Notes: generated from the letters alone by a model not told the origin. DNA of 25,445 bases from Haliea sp041746975 (GCA_041746975.1 JBGTGB010000267.1:1-25445), one strand, 5' to 3'; shown: positions 1 through 6,812, counted from the stretch's first letter. Made by a program: numbers and translations.

Positions 1-688
1 TCTTGTAGGCGTTGTGCACCAGGCGATCCAGGATGGCGTCGGCGAGCGTCGGATCGCCGATCACGGCATGCCACTCCTCGATGGGCAGTTGACTGGTGGC
101 GATGGTCGAGCGCCTGCCGTGCCGGTCCTCCAGCACCTCCAGCAGATCACGCCGATTCTCGGCGTTCAGTTTCATCAAGCCCCAGTCATCCAGAAGCAGA
201 ACATCGACTTTGGCGAGGTTGGCCAGCAGCTTGGGATAGCGGCCGTCGCCCTTGGCGATCATCAGGTCCCGCAACAGCCGGGTTAAGCGCAGGTACTGGA
301 CCGTATAGCCCTCCCGGCAGGCCTTGTGTGCCAGGGCGCAAGCCAACCAGGTTTTGCCCACGCCGGTAGGTCCCGTGATGAGGATGTTGAGGTGCTCCTT
401 TGCCCACTGGCAGGTCGCCAGTGACTGGATCAGCCCCTTGTCCAGTCCGCGGGGATTGCGGTAGTCGATGTCCTCCAGGGCGGCGACGTGCCGGAGTCTG
501 GCCCGGCGCAAACGGCTGGTCAGGCGCCGGTTCTCCCGCTCGGTGATTTCCCGGTCCACCAGCAGGCCCAGGCGCTCCTCGAAGGCCAGTTCATCGATCT
601 CCGGGGTGGCCATCTGGTCGGCCAGTGCCGCCACCATGCCGCTCAGTTTGAGAGTCTGGAGTCCGTCCAGGGTAGGATGCTTCAACAT
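1..688 (-). CDS. istB: IS21-family helper ATPase IstB (C-terminus cut by window edge)
   Basis: IstB is the AAA+ ATP-binding partner of the IstA transposase and controls target choice in IS21 transposition. Translation from the ATG at 686-688 begins MLKHPTLDGLQTLKLSGM, the usual N-terminal helical region. It contains the Walker A motif GPTGVGKTW (minus strand, near 360-380) and the Walker B motif VDVLLLDDWG (near 185-215). A GGAGAG ribosome-binding site precedes the start. About 229 codons are present and the family is about 250 aa, so only the last residues are missing. It begins 12 nt after the istA stop, consistent with one operon. The frame is intact in the window. Confidence 0.9.
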   Translation of the reverse strand, partial: MLKHPTLDGLQTLKLSGMVAALADQMATPEIDELAFEERLGLLVDREITERENRRLTSRLRRARLRHVAALEDIDYRNPRGLDKGLIQSLATCQWAKEHLNILITGPTGVGKTWLACALAHKACREGYTVQYLRLTRLLRDLMIAKGDGRYPKLLANLAKVDVLLLDDWGLMKLNAENRRDLLEVLEDRHGRRSTIATSQLPIEEWHAVIGDPTLADAILDRLVHNAYK

Positions 689-700
689 GGTGCTCTCCTG

Positions 701-1480
701 TCAGTGGTAGTACGCGGGGCCGCGGATGTTGTCGTGTGTTTCAGGCAAGGCCAGCTCCTGCTGTTCCTCCAGTGGTTGTTCGTTCAGACGGTGTTTGAGG
801 ATGGATTCAATACTCTTGTAGCGGCAACTGCCCAACATCAATGCCCGCCGGCAGGCCGCCTCCAGGCGTTCGTCACTGTAGGCATTGCCCAGGCGCAATA
901 TGCCCAGGCAGGACCGATAGGCCTGCTGCGGGTGTTTGCGGGACCCCATCACAGTCCGGATGAGCTTCTCCGTTGCCGGCCCGGTTTTGGCGGCCCACTT
1001 CAGTAGCCGTTCCGGCGACCACTCCCCCGCCTGGCGGTGGGATTCCGGCATGTGCGCGGATACCGTGGTGTGGCGCCCCTTCAGATTGGAACGCTGATGG
1101 CTGGCCACCCGCTCGCCGCGGTGGAAACACTCGATCGTGTTGTGCGTCATGCGCACATCGACCTCGCGCTTGATCAAGGCATGGGGTACGGAGTAGTAAT
1201 GCCCGTCGACAGCCACGTGGTAATCGATGTGAACCCGGGCCTTCTTCCACTCGGCATAGACGTAGGGCTCTGCCGGCAGGGGTTGAAGCGCCGGCCGATC
1301 CAGCTGCTCGAAGTGCTCCCGGCGGCAACCGGGCAGCTTTCGGAAGGGGCGGTTATTGAGCTTCACCAGCAGTTCGCTGATGGCCGTGTTGAGTTCTCGC
1401 AGGAAGAAGAACTGGCGGTGGCGCAGCGCCGCCAGGATCCACCGCTCCACCACCAGCACACCGCCCTCCACCTTGGCCTT
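701..1480 (-). pseudogene. istA: IS21-family transposase IstA, C-terminal part (separated by insertion)
   Basis: This is the downstream half of istA. The frame runs from the insertion junction as KAKVEGGVLVVERWILAALR through the C-terminal domain to the TGA at 701-703. The Glu in KVEGG is the expected third acidic residue of the IstA DDE catalytic triad, so the insertion separates it from the two upstream Asp residues. An open frame continues a few codons into the inserted element as far as about 1522, but those residues are not IstA. Together with 4799-5568 and one copy of GCCTT removed, the gene is 1545 nt, exactly 515 codons including the stop. As it stands it lacks its N-terminal DNA-binding part. 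Confidence 0.88.
1476..1480. repeat. Left copy of 5-bp direct repeat GCCTT (attL-like)
   Basis: GCCTT lies at the istA/element junction and matches 4799-4803 in the same orientation. It can be either a target duplication or, more likely for a serine recombinase, the shared recombination core. Which bases are cut cannot be told from the sequence. Confidence 0.75.
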
Positions 1481-1506
1481 CTCGTAAGTCGTCAACTGCT
1501 GGTTGT

Positions 1507-1797
1507 ATGGACAATAACGCAACCAGAGTCTTTACCATCATCCACCCATTCCACCCCAAGCGGGGGCAGCAGTTTACGCTGACAACCCGGCGGCAAAACT
1601 GGGGGGAAGACCGCGTCATGTATTTCACCGAGGCCGGCAAGCTCCGGTCCATGGCGGCTTCCTGGACCAGCGTGGTCGAGGAAGACGCCGTTCACCGAGC
1701 ATCGGCCGGGCGCTCCTGGTTCCGGCTGGATGACCTGCTGGAGCTGTCATCTATCGTGGATGCGATGAAGCATACACGGCGGCGGCGTGTAAAGTGA
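1507..1797 (+). CDS. DUF5372 / Y4bD-Y4pK-like accessory protein (5' end probably displaced)
   Basis: This is a 96-aa basic protein with the conserved-looking core VFTIIHPFHPKRGQQFTL near the N-terminus and an Arg/Lys-rich C-terminus (KHTRRRRVK). It resembles the small Y4bD/Y4pK-type proteins found beside serine recombinases in rhizobial elements; their function is unknown. The ATG at 1507 has no Shine-Dalgarno sequence and is only 26 bp from the element's left end, leaving no room for an internal promoter. If the element's ends are joined through GCCTT, the frame extends 13 codons upstream without a stop to an ATG at 4791-4793. That ATG overlaps the recombinase stop and has AGGAG about 8 nt before it, giving a 109-aa protein. 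The integrated form therefore looks cut off from its natural start. Confidence 0.6.
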   Translation: MDNNATRVFTIIHPFHPKRGQQFTLTTRRQNWGEDRVMYFTEAGKLRSMAASWTSVVEEDAVHRASAGRSWFRLDDLLELSSIVDAMKHTRRRRVK

Positions 1798-1983
1798 ATT
1801 ACGCCGCAGTTGTAATATTAAATATGCCGCTCAACTTGAGGGCCGGCTACTGGTTTGGCCATGGAAATCAATATAAATGCAGTAAAATAAGAATAATAAA
1901 CGAACGATTTCAATATTCTCGTGTTGACACAGTCAATTATACGGCATATATTTTATTACATATTGTCATTGCTGGATTCCATC
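1798..1983 (+). other. AT-rich leader of the recombinase operon
   Basis: This gap between the DUF5372 ORF and the HTH gene is clearly richer in A+T than its surroundings. It contains the strong promoter described separately. No further ORF with a plausible start is seen. Confidence 0.5.
1924..1952 (+). promoter_or_regulatory. Strong sigma70-type promoter for the HTH-recombinase operon
   Basis: A consensus -35 box TTGACA (1924-1929) is followed by a 17-bp spacer and a -10 box TATATT (1947-1952). Transcription would start near 1958, about 25 nt before the ATG at 1984. Confidence 0.7.
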
Positions 1984-2451
1984 ATGAGCCAGGAAGACAC
2001 CAAGACCGGCCGCCTCAGAGTACTCGTCTCCCTCAATCCCCACCCCGAACGGGTACAAGCCCCGGCCTTCCAGGCCGATGTTTTTTTCGATCCACGCGAC
2101 CTGGTCCAGGTCAAGTACGAGATGCTTCGACTGGTTCATGTGGAGGGCGCCACCAAAGCCGACGCAGCAGCGCTGTTCGGGGTTTCTCGCCCGACTTACT
2201 ACCAGGCCGAGGCTGCCTACGCGCGCGATGCCCTGCCCGGTCTGCTGCCTCGGCGGCGCGGCCCCAAGGGGGCCCACAAGCTCGACGGCCACATGCTGGC
2301 ATTCATCGAGACTTATCTCACCGAACACGGCGCCACAGGCGCCCGCCGACTGGCAGAGGTGATCCATACCGAGTTTGGGGTGACGATCCATCCCCGCAGC
2401 ATCGAACGCGCCCTGGCGCGCAAAAAAAAACGCCGGATGCCGGCCGAGTAG
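1984..2451 (+). CDS. Helix-turn-helix accessory protein of the serine-recombinase element
   Basis: The product is a 155-aa protein with a HTH region (about residues 42-75: VKYEMLRLVHVEGATKADAA followed by FGVSRPTYYQ) and a second, winged-helix-like part (LAFIETYLTEHGATGARRLA, VTIHPRSIERAL), as in IS-associated DNA-binding proteins. It probably binds element DNA. The ATG at 1984 was chosen over in-frame upstream starts at 1921-1980 because those lie within or just after the promoter. The 3' end carries A9 (2422-2430), coding for KKK, then a short tail ending MPAE and TAG. A -1 slip at A9 would bypass this stop and join the frame to the downstream ORF, which lacks a start. Confidence 0.7.
   Translation: MSQEDTKTGRLRVLVSLNPHPERVQAPAFQADVFFDPRDLVQVKYEMLRLVHVEGATKADAAALFGVSRPTYYQAEAAYARDALPGLLPRRRGPKGAHKLDGHMLAFIETYLTEHGATGARRLAEVIHTEFGVTIHPRSIERALARKKKRRMPAE
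2422..2430 (+). promoter_or_regulatory. A9 slippery run, candidate -1 ribosomal frameshift site
   Basis: Nine consecutive A residues are read as AAA AAA AAA in the HTH frame. A -1 shift leads into a frame open to 2720. A short hairpin (GCCGG 2432-2436, loop ATG, CCGGC 2440-2444) follows almost at once, closer than the usual stimulatory spacing. Slippage on A7-A9 runs is an established expression strategy in IS elements; its use here is inference. Transcriptional slippage or a simple indel are the alternatives. Confidence 0.5.
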
Positions 2452-2720
2452 TCGCCCTCCCAGTCCAGGCGGTCGAGACTTACGAGAACCTCCGCGCACA
2501 GGTACTCAGTGGCGGCCATTGTCGTACCGCGCTCACCGCCGTGCTATATCACGGAATGGCGCGAGGGCTCGCACTACTGGCCACACCCCCAACCATCCCG
2601 CCACGCAAACACGATGCACCGGCCCGGACGCTGCCCGCAGTGGAGAATGATCCCGCCTTGGTGAGGCTCCTGACCAATATGGTGTTAGAGATCCAATCGG
2701 AGGTACAGCATGTCTACTGA
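2430..2720 (+). CDS. Start-less downstream ORF, probably expressed by -1 frameshift from the HTH gene
   Basis: The frame reads ALPVQAVETYENLRAQVLSG, then YHGMARGLALLATPP, and ends in EIQSEVQHVY, with a normal protein-like composition. Across the HTH/ORF junction (about 2352-2540) this frame has no ATG, GTG or TTG, so the YENLRAQV region cannot be started locally. The first usable codons (GTG near 2541, ATG near 2556) would discard a third of it. Fused by a -1 shift at A9, the product would be 245 aa. Its 3' end overlaps the recombinase start (ATG 2710 within the last codons), which suggests translational coupling. Function is unknown; similar small ORFs sit before this recombinase type in related elements, from memory. 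Confidence 0.55.
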   Translation, partial: TPDAGRVVALPVQAVETYENLRAQVLSGGHCRTALTAVLYHGMARGLALLATPPTIPPRKHDAPARTLPAVENDPALVRLLTNMVLEIQSEVQHVY

Positions 2721-4791
2721 CGCCCATCAGAAGGTATCCGCAACGCATTTGGCCCGGGACGCCTATTTGTATGTACGCCAATCGTCGCTGCGCCAAGTCA
2801 TGCACAACACCGAGAGCACCAAGCGGCAATACGCCCTGAGGGGTCGGGCTGTGGCCCTGGGCTGGCCAACGGAACGGATACACACCATCGACAGTGATCT
2901 GGGCCGCTCCGGCGCCGAAGCGGCCGGGCGCGACGGCTTCCAGCACCTGGTGACCAAGGTGGCCATGGGTGAGGTTGGCATTGTGCTCGGTCTGGAAGTC
3001 TCACGCCTGGCCCGTAACAGCGCCGATTGGCACCGGCTGATTGAACTGGCCGCCCTCTCCGAGACGCTGATTCTAGATGAAGACGGTGTCTACGATCCCG
3101 CGCACTTCAATGACCGCTTGCTACTGGGACTGAAGGGCACCATGAGCGAGGCTGAGTTACATGTGTTGAAGGCCCGGCTGCAGGGCGGCATTCTCAACAA
3201 AGCGCGCCGAGGGGAACTCCAGGTTCCTCTTCCGATCGGCTTCGTCTACCAAGCCGATGGCACGATCGCGCTCGATCCACATCAACAGATCCGGCAATCC
3301 CTGACGTTGCTCTTTACCACCTTCCGCGAAACCGGCTCTGCCATGGCGGTTGTGAAGCGGCTTACCCAGGAAGGCCTCGAGTTCCCACGGCGCATCCGCC
3401 GGGGTATCGGCAAAGGGGAGGTGCACTGGGGCGCTCTCAATCATTCACGCGTCTTGCAGATCCTGCACAATCCCCGGTACGCGGGGGCATTCGTGTATGG
3501 ACGAACGCGCACTGGTCGTACTGCCCAGTTACAGACCACCGTCAAGAAAGTGGCACGGGAAGACTGGTCAGTGCTCATCCCCGAGGCCCATGTCGGCTAC
3601 ATCAGCTGGGAGGAGTTTGAACGTAATCAATCGACGTTGCATCGCAATCGCACAGGGTTTATCAGCGGCGAGCAAGGCGGCATGCCGCGGGAGGGGGCAG
3701 CGCTCCTGCAAGGGCGCGTGGTGTGTGGTCTGTGCGGGGAGCGTATGCGTGTCCGTTACCAGCGCCTTAGCACCACGCTGGCTCCTTACTATCAATGCAC
3801 AGAAGCCTCGGTACGGCGTGCCGGTAAAATCTGCCAGTCCATCCGAGGTAGCCATGTCGACCAGGCAATCGGCGAACTCCTGCTGGAGATAGTGGCTCCG
3901 GCGGCACTGAATGTCGCATTAGCGGTGCAGCAGGAGATTGCCGGCCGTATTCATCAGGCCGATGAGCTTAGGGCCACGCAGCTTGAACAGGCGCGTTATG
4001 AGGCTGAACTGGCCCGCCGCCGCTATCTGAAGGTGGATCCGGATAATCGGTTGGTGGCTGAGGCCTTGGAAGCCGACTGGAACGAGCAACTGCGGCGGCT
4101 GGATGCACTGCAGCAAGACCATGACCGACAACGTACCGCCGACCAGAACCTGCTCGCCGAGGATGCACGCGAGCGGATTATGGCTTTGGCCAAGGACTTC
4201 CCGCGCGTGTGGCAGGATCCGCGCACGGCGGCGATTGAGCGCAAGCGCATGGTGGCCCTGCTGGTAGAAGATGTGACGCTCACCAAACAGGAGGAGATTA
4301 CTGTCGGCGTGCGATTCCGCGGCGGAAAAACGCAGTCGTTCACGTTGCTTCTTCCGATCCCGATGTCGCGCATCCGCAAAACGGCCGATGAAGTCGTATC
4401 AACGCTGGACGCGTTGCTGGAGTCATGCAGCGATCGAGAAGCGGCGAGGAAGCTCAATGAGCGTGGTCACCGCAACTGGCAAGGTCAGTCATTTACCGCA
4501 AAAAAAGTATCCTTTGTACGCCGCACTTACAAGTTAAAAAGCCGGTTTGAGCGACTGCATGATCGTGGTTTTGTCGATGCTCCGGCCCTGGCCGATCAGC
4601 TGGACGTGTCGGCGACAACGATTCACAAGTGGGATCGCGCAGGATTGCTTCAGCGCGAGCTGTACGGGAATACCAGGCGTTGTCTTTATCGCCTCGCCGA
4701 AGGTAAGCTGATCGCCAAGGGTCAAGGCAGTCGGCATCCCAGAGCACCCATCGTTATCGATGCGCAATCGTCAACACAGGAGATAGTGTAA
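2710..4791 (+). CDS. Large serine recombinase
   Basis: This 693-aa protein would catalyse site-specific excision and integration of the surrounding element. The N-terminal resolvase domain (about residues 18-160) contains the catalytic Ser in YVRQSS (S25), DLGRSG with Arg66, and SRLARN with Arg99 and Arg102. A recombinase domain follows (about 175-290). A zinc ribbon has Cys339, Cys342, Cys363 and Cys375. A charged coiled coil spans about 400-470. The C-terminus (about 640-680) looks like a MerR/excisionase-type HTH, with VSATTIHKWDRAGLLQ. GGAGG lies 6-7 nt before the ATG, which overlaps the preceding ORF by 11 nt. The stop TAA overlaps an ATG (TAATG). The frame is intact and all core residues are present, so the enzyme is probably active. 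Confidence 0.92.
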   Translation: MSTDAHQKVSATHLARDAYLYVRQSSLRQVMHNTESTKRQYALRGRAVALGWPTERIHTIDSDLGRSGAEAAGRDGFQHLVTKVAMGEVGIVLGLEVSRLARNSADWHRLIELAALSETLILDEDGVYDPAHFNDRLLLGLKGTMSEAELHVLKARLQGGILNKARRGELQVPLPIGFVYQADGTIALDPHQQIRQSLTLLFTTFRETGSAMAVVKRLTQEGLEFPRRIRRGIGKGEVHWGALNHSRVLQILHNPRYAGAFVYGRTRTGRTAQLQTTVKKVAREDWSVLIPEAHVGYISWEEFERNQSTLHRNRTGFISGEQGGMPREGAALLQGRVVCGLCGERMRVRYQRLSTTLAPYYQCTEASVRRAGKICQSIRGSHVDQAIGELLLEIVAPAALNVALAVQQEIAGRIHQADELRATQLEQARYEAELARRRYLKVDPDNRLVAEALEADWNEQLRRLDALQQDHDRQRTADQNLLAEDARERIMALAKDFPRVWQDPRTAAIERKRMVALLVEDVTLTKQEEITVGVRFRGGKTQSFTLLLPIPMSRIRKTADEVVSTLDALLESCSDREAARKLNERGHRNWQGQSFTAKKVSFVRRTYKLKSRFERLHDRGFVDAPALADQLDVSATTIHKWDRAGLLQRELYGNTRRCLYRLAEGKLIAKGQGSRHPRAPIVIDAQSSTQEIV

Positions 4792-4803
4792 TGTCTAAGC
4801 CTT
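4791..4803 (+). promoter_or_regulatory. Orphan start codon overlapping the recombinase stop; start of DUF5372 in the joined form
   Basis: ATG at 4791-4793 shares its A with the recombinase TAA and has AGGAG about 8 nt upstream. Reading continues ATG TCT AAG CCT. In the integrated state it runs into istA antisense DNA as a short meaningless peptide. With the element ends joined at GCCTT it continues in frame into the DUF5372 ORF at 1507. Confidence 0.6.
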
Positions 4804-5568
4804 GTCTTTGGGCTTGTAGGGCTGCGCTGGAACTACCGCTACCTGGTAATGCTCCGCCAGCTGTTGGTAGCTGGGGTTGAGGTCCGGATCGTAGCGACAG
4901 GCCTTGCTGACGCCGCTGCGTAGATTGTCGGGGACGATCATGTCGGTACAACCGCCGAAGTACGCCAGCATCCGCACATGGCTCTGTAGCCAGTCGGGGA
5001 GCGACTGGGTCCAGGTGGCCTCGGCGAAGGTGAAGTTGGAGGCGCCCAAGGTGGCGACAAAGATCTGTGCCTGGCGGATCTCGCCGGTCATGGCATTGAT
5101 CACCGGTACGGTGGAACCGCCGTAATCCACAAAGCACTTCTCGCCGGCCCGGTGGTGCTGACGCATCGAGCGCTTCTGTTTGCCCTGCCACCGCCGGAAC
5201 CGATCGCAGAACTGGGAGTAGCTGTAACTGCGGTTGGGGTACTTCTGGGTGTACTCCTCCCACAGCAACTGCTTGGTCATATGGGGCCGTTTGAGCTCCT
5301 GGTGGATGACCGGCCAGTCCGGCATTTGGTGGCGGCGGGAAGTGCGGGTATCAGCCGCCGGGTAGAAGAGGTTGGCGAGTTGGTTGTCATCCAGGTCGTC
5401 GGGCAGAGGCCAGCCCAGTTCCAGGGCTTGGGCCCGGGTGAGCAGCTTCTGGATACCGCCGACACTCAGCTTGGTGCTGCGACTGATCTCGCGGATAGAC
5501 AGGCCGCCGGAGAGCCGGAGCCTGAGGACGTCTCGTATTTTACGCATTGCAGTTCTCTTGCCTGGCAT
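4795..5568 (-). pseudogene. istA: IS21-family transposase IstA, N-terminal part (separated by insertion)
   Basis: This is the upstream half of istA, which encodes the DDE transposase. It starts at the ATG at 5568 (MPGKRTAMRKIRDVLRL) with GGGGAG 5-6 nt upstream; an earlier TTG at 5601 is less likely. An N-terminal HTH is visible (LSIREISRSTKLSVGGIQKL). The integrase core supplies two catalytic Asp residues, in CFVDYGG and in the TDMIVPDNLR region. The frame reaches VVPAQPYKPKDKA and then meets a TAG from the inserted element at 4795-4797. The remaining catalytic Glu is on 701-1480. The 257-aa product would be inactive as a transposase but could still bind IS ends. Confidence 0.88.
4799..4803. 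repeat. Right copy of 5-bp direct repeat GCCTT (attR-like)
   Basis: This copy is identical and in the same orientation as 1476-1480. IstA codons (ending KPKDKA) resume immediately beyond it on the minus strand. Confidence 0.75.
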
Positions 5569-5630
5569 GGCGGCTCCCCAAAAAGCGGGGGAGCTTACCA
5601 AATCATTTAAAGATCAATGCGTTGAGAGGG

Positions 5631-5701
5631 ATTCCGGTTGAACGTGAACAGCGATTCCGGGATGGTGAACACCCATTCCGGAAATCTCCGAAAAGTGTTC
5701 A
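5631..5701. repeat. IS21 right terminus with alternating repeats
   Basis: ATTCCGG occurs at 5631, 5654 and 5675, and GTGAACA at 5644 and 5665, so the unit repeats about every 21 bp. The tip reads GTGTTCA to 5701 (minus strand TGAACAC), an inverted version of the GTGAACA block. Such multiple IstA-binding repeats are typical of IS21-family ends. Confidence 0.65.
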
Positions 5702-5758
5702 CGATGGGCCGGAATATGCAGCCAGCAGTATGGCCGTGGCAAGTGGGTACTTGGTCAT
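5702..5758 (-). pseudogene. Possible signal-peptide stub of a gene cut by IS21
   Basis: From the ATG at 5758 the minus strand reads MTKYPLATAILLAAYSGP, a plausible start of an exported protein (basic residue, then a hydrophobic stretch). The frame runs directly into the IS21 end at 5701 and stops there at TGA. The rest of the gene would lie beyond the IS left end, outside the window. There is only a weak GGAAG upstream, and 19 codons are too few to be sure. Confidence 0.3.
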
Positions 5759-5937
5759 GAGGATATCTTCCCGCACAGTGTTGTGTGAGGGAGATGGTGA
5801 CCAGGCACGGCCTACGTCGCCACAAACAACCCGGTCAGGGGGCGGCAGGGTTTTTGGTGAGTGGTACCCAAAGAGTAGACAAATCCCGAGGACGTGACAT
5901 CGAAGCCGGATGTAATCTTCAGCTGGAAAAATAGTCG

Positions 5938-5957
5938 TTTCGCATTTTCTAGCGAAA
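5938..5957. promoter_or_regulatory. Inverted repeat TTTCGC-N8-GCGAAA
   Basis: Perfect 6-bp arms (5938-5943 and 5952-5957) are separated by 8 bp, about 65 bp before the 235-aa gene. This is a candidate operator; no regulator can be named. Confidence 0.35.
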
Positions 5958-5981
5958 ACACTTTCATAAAATGTTTAGTTA

Positions 5982-6000
5982 CACTATAGTGCCATTGCAC
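5982..6000. promoter_or_regulatory. Overlapping palindromes in the promoter region of the 235-aa gene
   Basis: CACTATAGTG (5982-5991) is a perfect 10-bp palindrome. It overlaps GTGC-CATT-GCAC (5989-6000), another perfect inverted repeat. The position, 22-40 bp before the ATG, fits an operator overlapping a -10 region such as TATAGT. Confidence 0.4.
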
Positions 6001-6022
6001 TTTTACAAAAATAGGCATTCTA

Positions 6023-6730
6023 ATGGTGGATGAACGTTCAAAGAAGTACCGCTGGACAGCGCAGGTCGAAAAAGCTGCCAACAAGCTCAACAGCCTACTG
6101 GCGGATCCTCCGGATCATCTGCCGAGACAGCCAGAAATCAATACGCGACTAATCGACCGCTTGGTCGCATTGACAAATCACACACCCAAGGCAGCAACCC
6201 AGGAACTGAAAATCACCTTTGCGAAACAGGAACGCAACCAGAGGGACTGGATGCGTGAACTCGCAGTGAAATACCATTGGGATCAGCAGCAGGTGGTAAA
6301 CGCCTACGCCAAGCTAGATTCTGAAGGTAAAACGCCACGTCGTAACAGGAGTCAGGATTCTCTCAGTTATGCCAAGGCATTGTGGAGTGACGGGGTGCAG
6401 AAAGGTTGGCTCCGCGATACCGACGGTCCGGATTTCAAGGCCGACGTCGGCAGCATTCTACGGTTTCTAAACGCGAAGCGGTACAAAGCCACCTATAATG
6501 CCGTCGCAAGTGCGCTTGGCATTCACCATACCCAGATGGTGCAACTATTCCCGAAGCTGGGAACTCGGCGTGCCGAGGCATCCTGGGTCGTCAACAAGGA
6601 TACCCTGGAGCCCACCAAGTACTCACCGGAACAGCGGCACCCTGATCTGGACAACGCCAAGCGGATCATCACCGACGGGGCAGAGTTGCGGACCCTGGTG
6701 AGCGCCTGGTTGAAACAGGGACCCGACTAA
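6023..6730 (+). CDS. Hypothetical protein, 235 aa, unrecognised
   Basis: I do not recognise this family. The protein is soluble, charged and apparently helical, with no signal peptide or membrane segment. The N-terminus is rich in Lys/Arg and Gln. A central part (about residues 137-178) contains FLNAKRYKATYNAVASALGI followed by HHTQMVQLFPKLG, which could be a helix-turn-helix. The tail includes SPEQRHPDLDNAKRIITDGA. Composition and isolation between mobile remnants suggest an accessory, possibly DNA-binding, protein brought by transfer. The ATG at 6023 has only a weak AGG upstream. It is convergent with the TonB receptor gene. Confidence 0.6.
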   Translation: MVDERSKKYRWTAQVEKAANKLNSLLADPPDHLPRQPEINTRLIDRLVALTNHTPKAATQELKITFAKQERNQRDWMRELAVKYHWDQQQVVNAYAKLDSEGKTPRRNRSQDSLSYAKALWSDGVQKGWLRDTDGPDFKADVGSILRFLNAKRYKATYNAVASALGIHHTQMVQLFPKLGTRRAEASWVVNKDTLEPTKYSPEQRHPDLDNAKRIITDGAELRTLVSAWLKQGPD

Positions 6731-6792
6731 TGCACGAGCCAGCCGGACAACGCGAGCCCTCTCGATTTAATCGAATACCTCGAAGCTCGATG

Positions 6793-6812
6793 CCCCCGGC
6801 CCGCCCCGGGGG
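6793..6812 (+). terminator. GC-rich hairpin, weak terminator candidate
   Basis: CCCCCGG (6793-6799) pairs with CCGGGGG (6806-6812) around a 6-nt loop, about 60 bp after the stop of the 235-aa gene. Only a mixed TCTGTAAATAATT tail follows, not a T run, so rho-independent function is uncertain. Confidence 0.35.

Larger units (their letters stand above)
1476..4803 (+). mobile_element. Serine-recombinase mobile element inserted in istA
   Basis: The segment encodes, all on the plus strand, a DUF5372-like ORF, a HTH protein, a small frame-shifted ORF and a 693-aa serine recombinase. The flanks both carry GCCTT (1476-1480 and 4799-4803). Deleting everything from one copy to the other leaves a continuous IstA frame reading PYKPKDKAKVEGG, the usual IS21 sequence at this point, so the borders are fixed to within the 5 bp. 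No terminal inverted repeats are visible, which fits site-specific recombination through a short core better than DDE transposition. The octamer TCGTCAAC occurs inside both ends (1489-1496 and 4768-4775). The gene content resembles the rhizobial y4bA-y4bD type of repeat, from memory of that family. Confidence 0.85.
1..5701 (-). mobile_element. IS21-family element, left end outside window, interrupted by a serine-recombinase element
   Basis: Split istA and a nearly complete istB lie on the minus strand in the usual istA-istB order. The right end is placed at about 5701, where the minus strand begins TGAACAC and is followed by repeated ATTCCGG and GTGAACA blocks, as expected for multi-repeat IS21 termini starting with TG. 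The left end and its target duplication lie before position 1. An unrelated element occupies 1476-4803 inside istA, so the IS cannot currently make full-length transposase. Confidence 0.85.
5759..6022. other. Intergenic region upstream of the 235-aa gene
   Basis: No convincing gene is present. The right half is AT-rich and has two palindromic elements described separately (5938-5957 and 5982-6000). Confidence 0.5.

Noticed and set aside
1794..2429. Long open frame overlapping the whole HTH gene in another frame
   Set aside because: Its composition (Pro/Arg/Ser-rich) is that of a shadow frame. Only the part after A9 looks like protein, so only 2430-2720 was kept.
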